This document shows positions 42,048 through 42,282 of a stretch of DNA of 42,282 nucleotides, in pieces. Numbering within the stretch: position 1 is the stretch's first letter; the number at the start of each line of letters is the position of its first letter. A program made the translations under genes and the position numbers. The notes below the pieces were generated by a model, which had not been told where the DNA came from, ran no database searches, and saw nothing but the letters and a program-made list of their open reading frames with translations. The stretch is from an uncultured Oscillospiraceae bacterium (GTDB lineage: Bacteria > Bacillota > Clostridia > Oscillospirales > Ruminococcaceae), in the NCBI GenBank assembly GCA_949741215.1, contig CATJLA010000111.1, positions 1 through 42,282 on the forward strand. Direction: 5' to 3'.

Positions 42048-42282
42048 TTAATCTAAAAAGTCCTTCAGCTTCTTGCTCCGGCTGGGGTGGCGCAGCTTCC
42101 GCAGTGCCTTAGCTTCAATCTGCCGAATCCGCTCCCGGGTTACATTAAACTCCTTGCCCACTTCCTCCAAAGTGCGGGATCTTCCGTCCTCCAGGCCAAA
42201 CCGCAGCCTCAGCACCTTTTCCTCTCTGGGGGTCAAGGTTTCCAGGACGTCGGCCAGCTGCTCTTTCAGCAAAGTGTTCGAA
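42048..42282 (-). CDS. rpoD: Housekeeping sigma factor RpoD/SigA, C-terminal part
   Basis: The frame is open to the window edge and is the 3' end of a gene whose start lies beyond 42282. The 77 visible codons encode the end of region 3 and all of region 4 of sigma-70: [38 protein letters not shown] with the -35 recognition helix, and the C-terminal [20 protein letters not shown] typical of primary sigma factors. It recognises the TTGACA elements annotated across this window. No clear terminator separates it from the Rrf2 promoter. Confidence 0.96.
   Translation of the reverse strand, partial: SNTLLKEQLADVLETLTPREEKVLRLRFGLEDGRSRTLEEVGKEFNVTRERIRQIEAKALRKLRHPSRSKKLKDFLD

Overview
The window looks like chromosomal DNA of an anaerobic, gut-type member of the class Clostridia (Oscillospiraceae/Ruminococcaceae-like Firmicutes). 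The evidence is strong AGGAGG ribosome sites, a moderately GC-rich base composition, a YesM/YesN-type two-component system, Lpl-type sugar permeases, an ATP synthase with a sodium-type c subunit, and a Bacillus-type parS site. Genus and species cannot be read from the sequence alone. No tRNA, rRNA, CRISPR array, insertion sequence or recognisable defence system was seen.

Layout. (1) 1-1150: a two-gene phage-like remnant behind a promoter that carries LexA-type (SOS) boxes, closed by a terminator. (2) 1225-14900, minus strand: a long sugar-uptake and catabolism unit. In transcription order it runs permease, permease, binding lipoprotein, an internal terminator, a cytosolic serine hydrolase, three tandem paralogous Gfo/Idh/MocA oxidoreductases, a NagB-like sugar-phosphate isomerase, another Gfo/Idh/MocA enzyme, a DMT transporter and a GH109-like NAD-dependent glycosidase. 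(3) 15324-18507, minus strand: a YesN-like response regulator and a YesM-like histidine kinase. (4) 18812-29673, plus strand, divergent from the regulator: alpha/beta hydrolase, GH4 glycosidase, NagA deacetylase, ceramidase-like zinc amidase, epimerase-like protein, DapA/NanA-like aldolase, M20 peptidase and MFS transporter. (5) 29840-30646: an AT-rich nucleoside phosphorylase-like gene. (6) 30866-38252, minus strand: a complete F1Fo ATP synthase operon, with atpZ and subunit I at its head. (7) 38627-42282: malQ, an XRE/TPR regulator, a perfect parS site, a cluster of structured repeats, an Rrf2 regulator and the 3' end of the housekeeping sigma factor gene rpoD.

How the parts may work together. 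Regions 2-4 read as one locus of about 28 kb for importing and dismantling an N-acylated amino-sugar conjugate. The kinase/regulator pair sits between the two arms. The CUT1-type permeases and the lipoprotein import an oligosaccharide or glycoconjugate, with the ATPase presumably encoded elsewhere. GH109-like and GH4 enzymes would cleave glycosidic bonds by NAD-dependent oxidation and elimination, and several Gfo/Idh/MocA dehydrogenases could oxidise or reduce sugar positions. NagA and the ceramidase-like, M20 and serine hydrolases would remove acyl or peptide groups, and NagB-like and aldolase-like enzymes would feed the products into central metabolism. The substrate is inference.

The most notable non-coding signals are the parS site, two families of structured repeats whose hairpins co-vary between copies, recurrent ACGTCCC/GACGTC motifs confined mostly to gene gaps, and unusually long gaps inside the atp operon.
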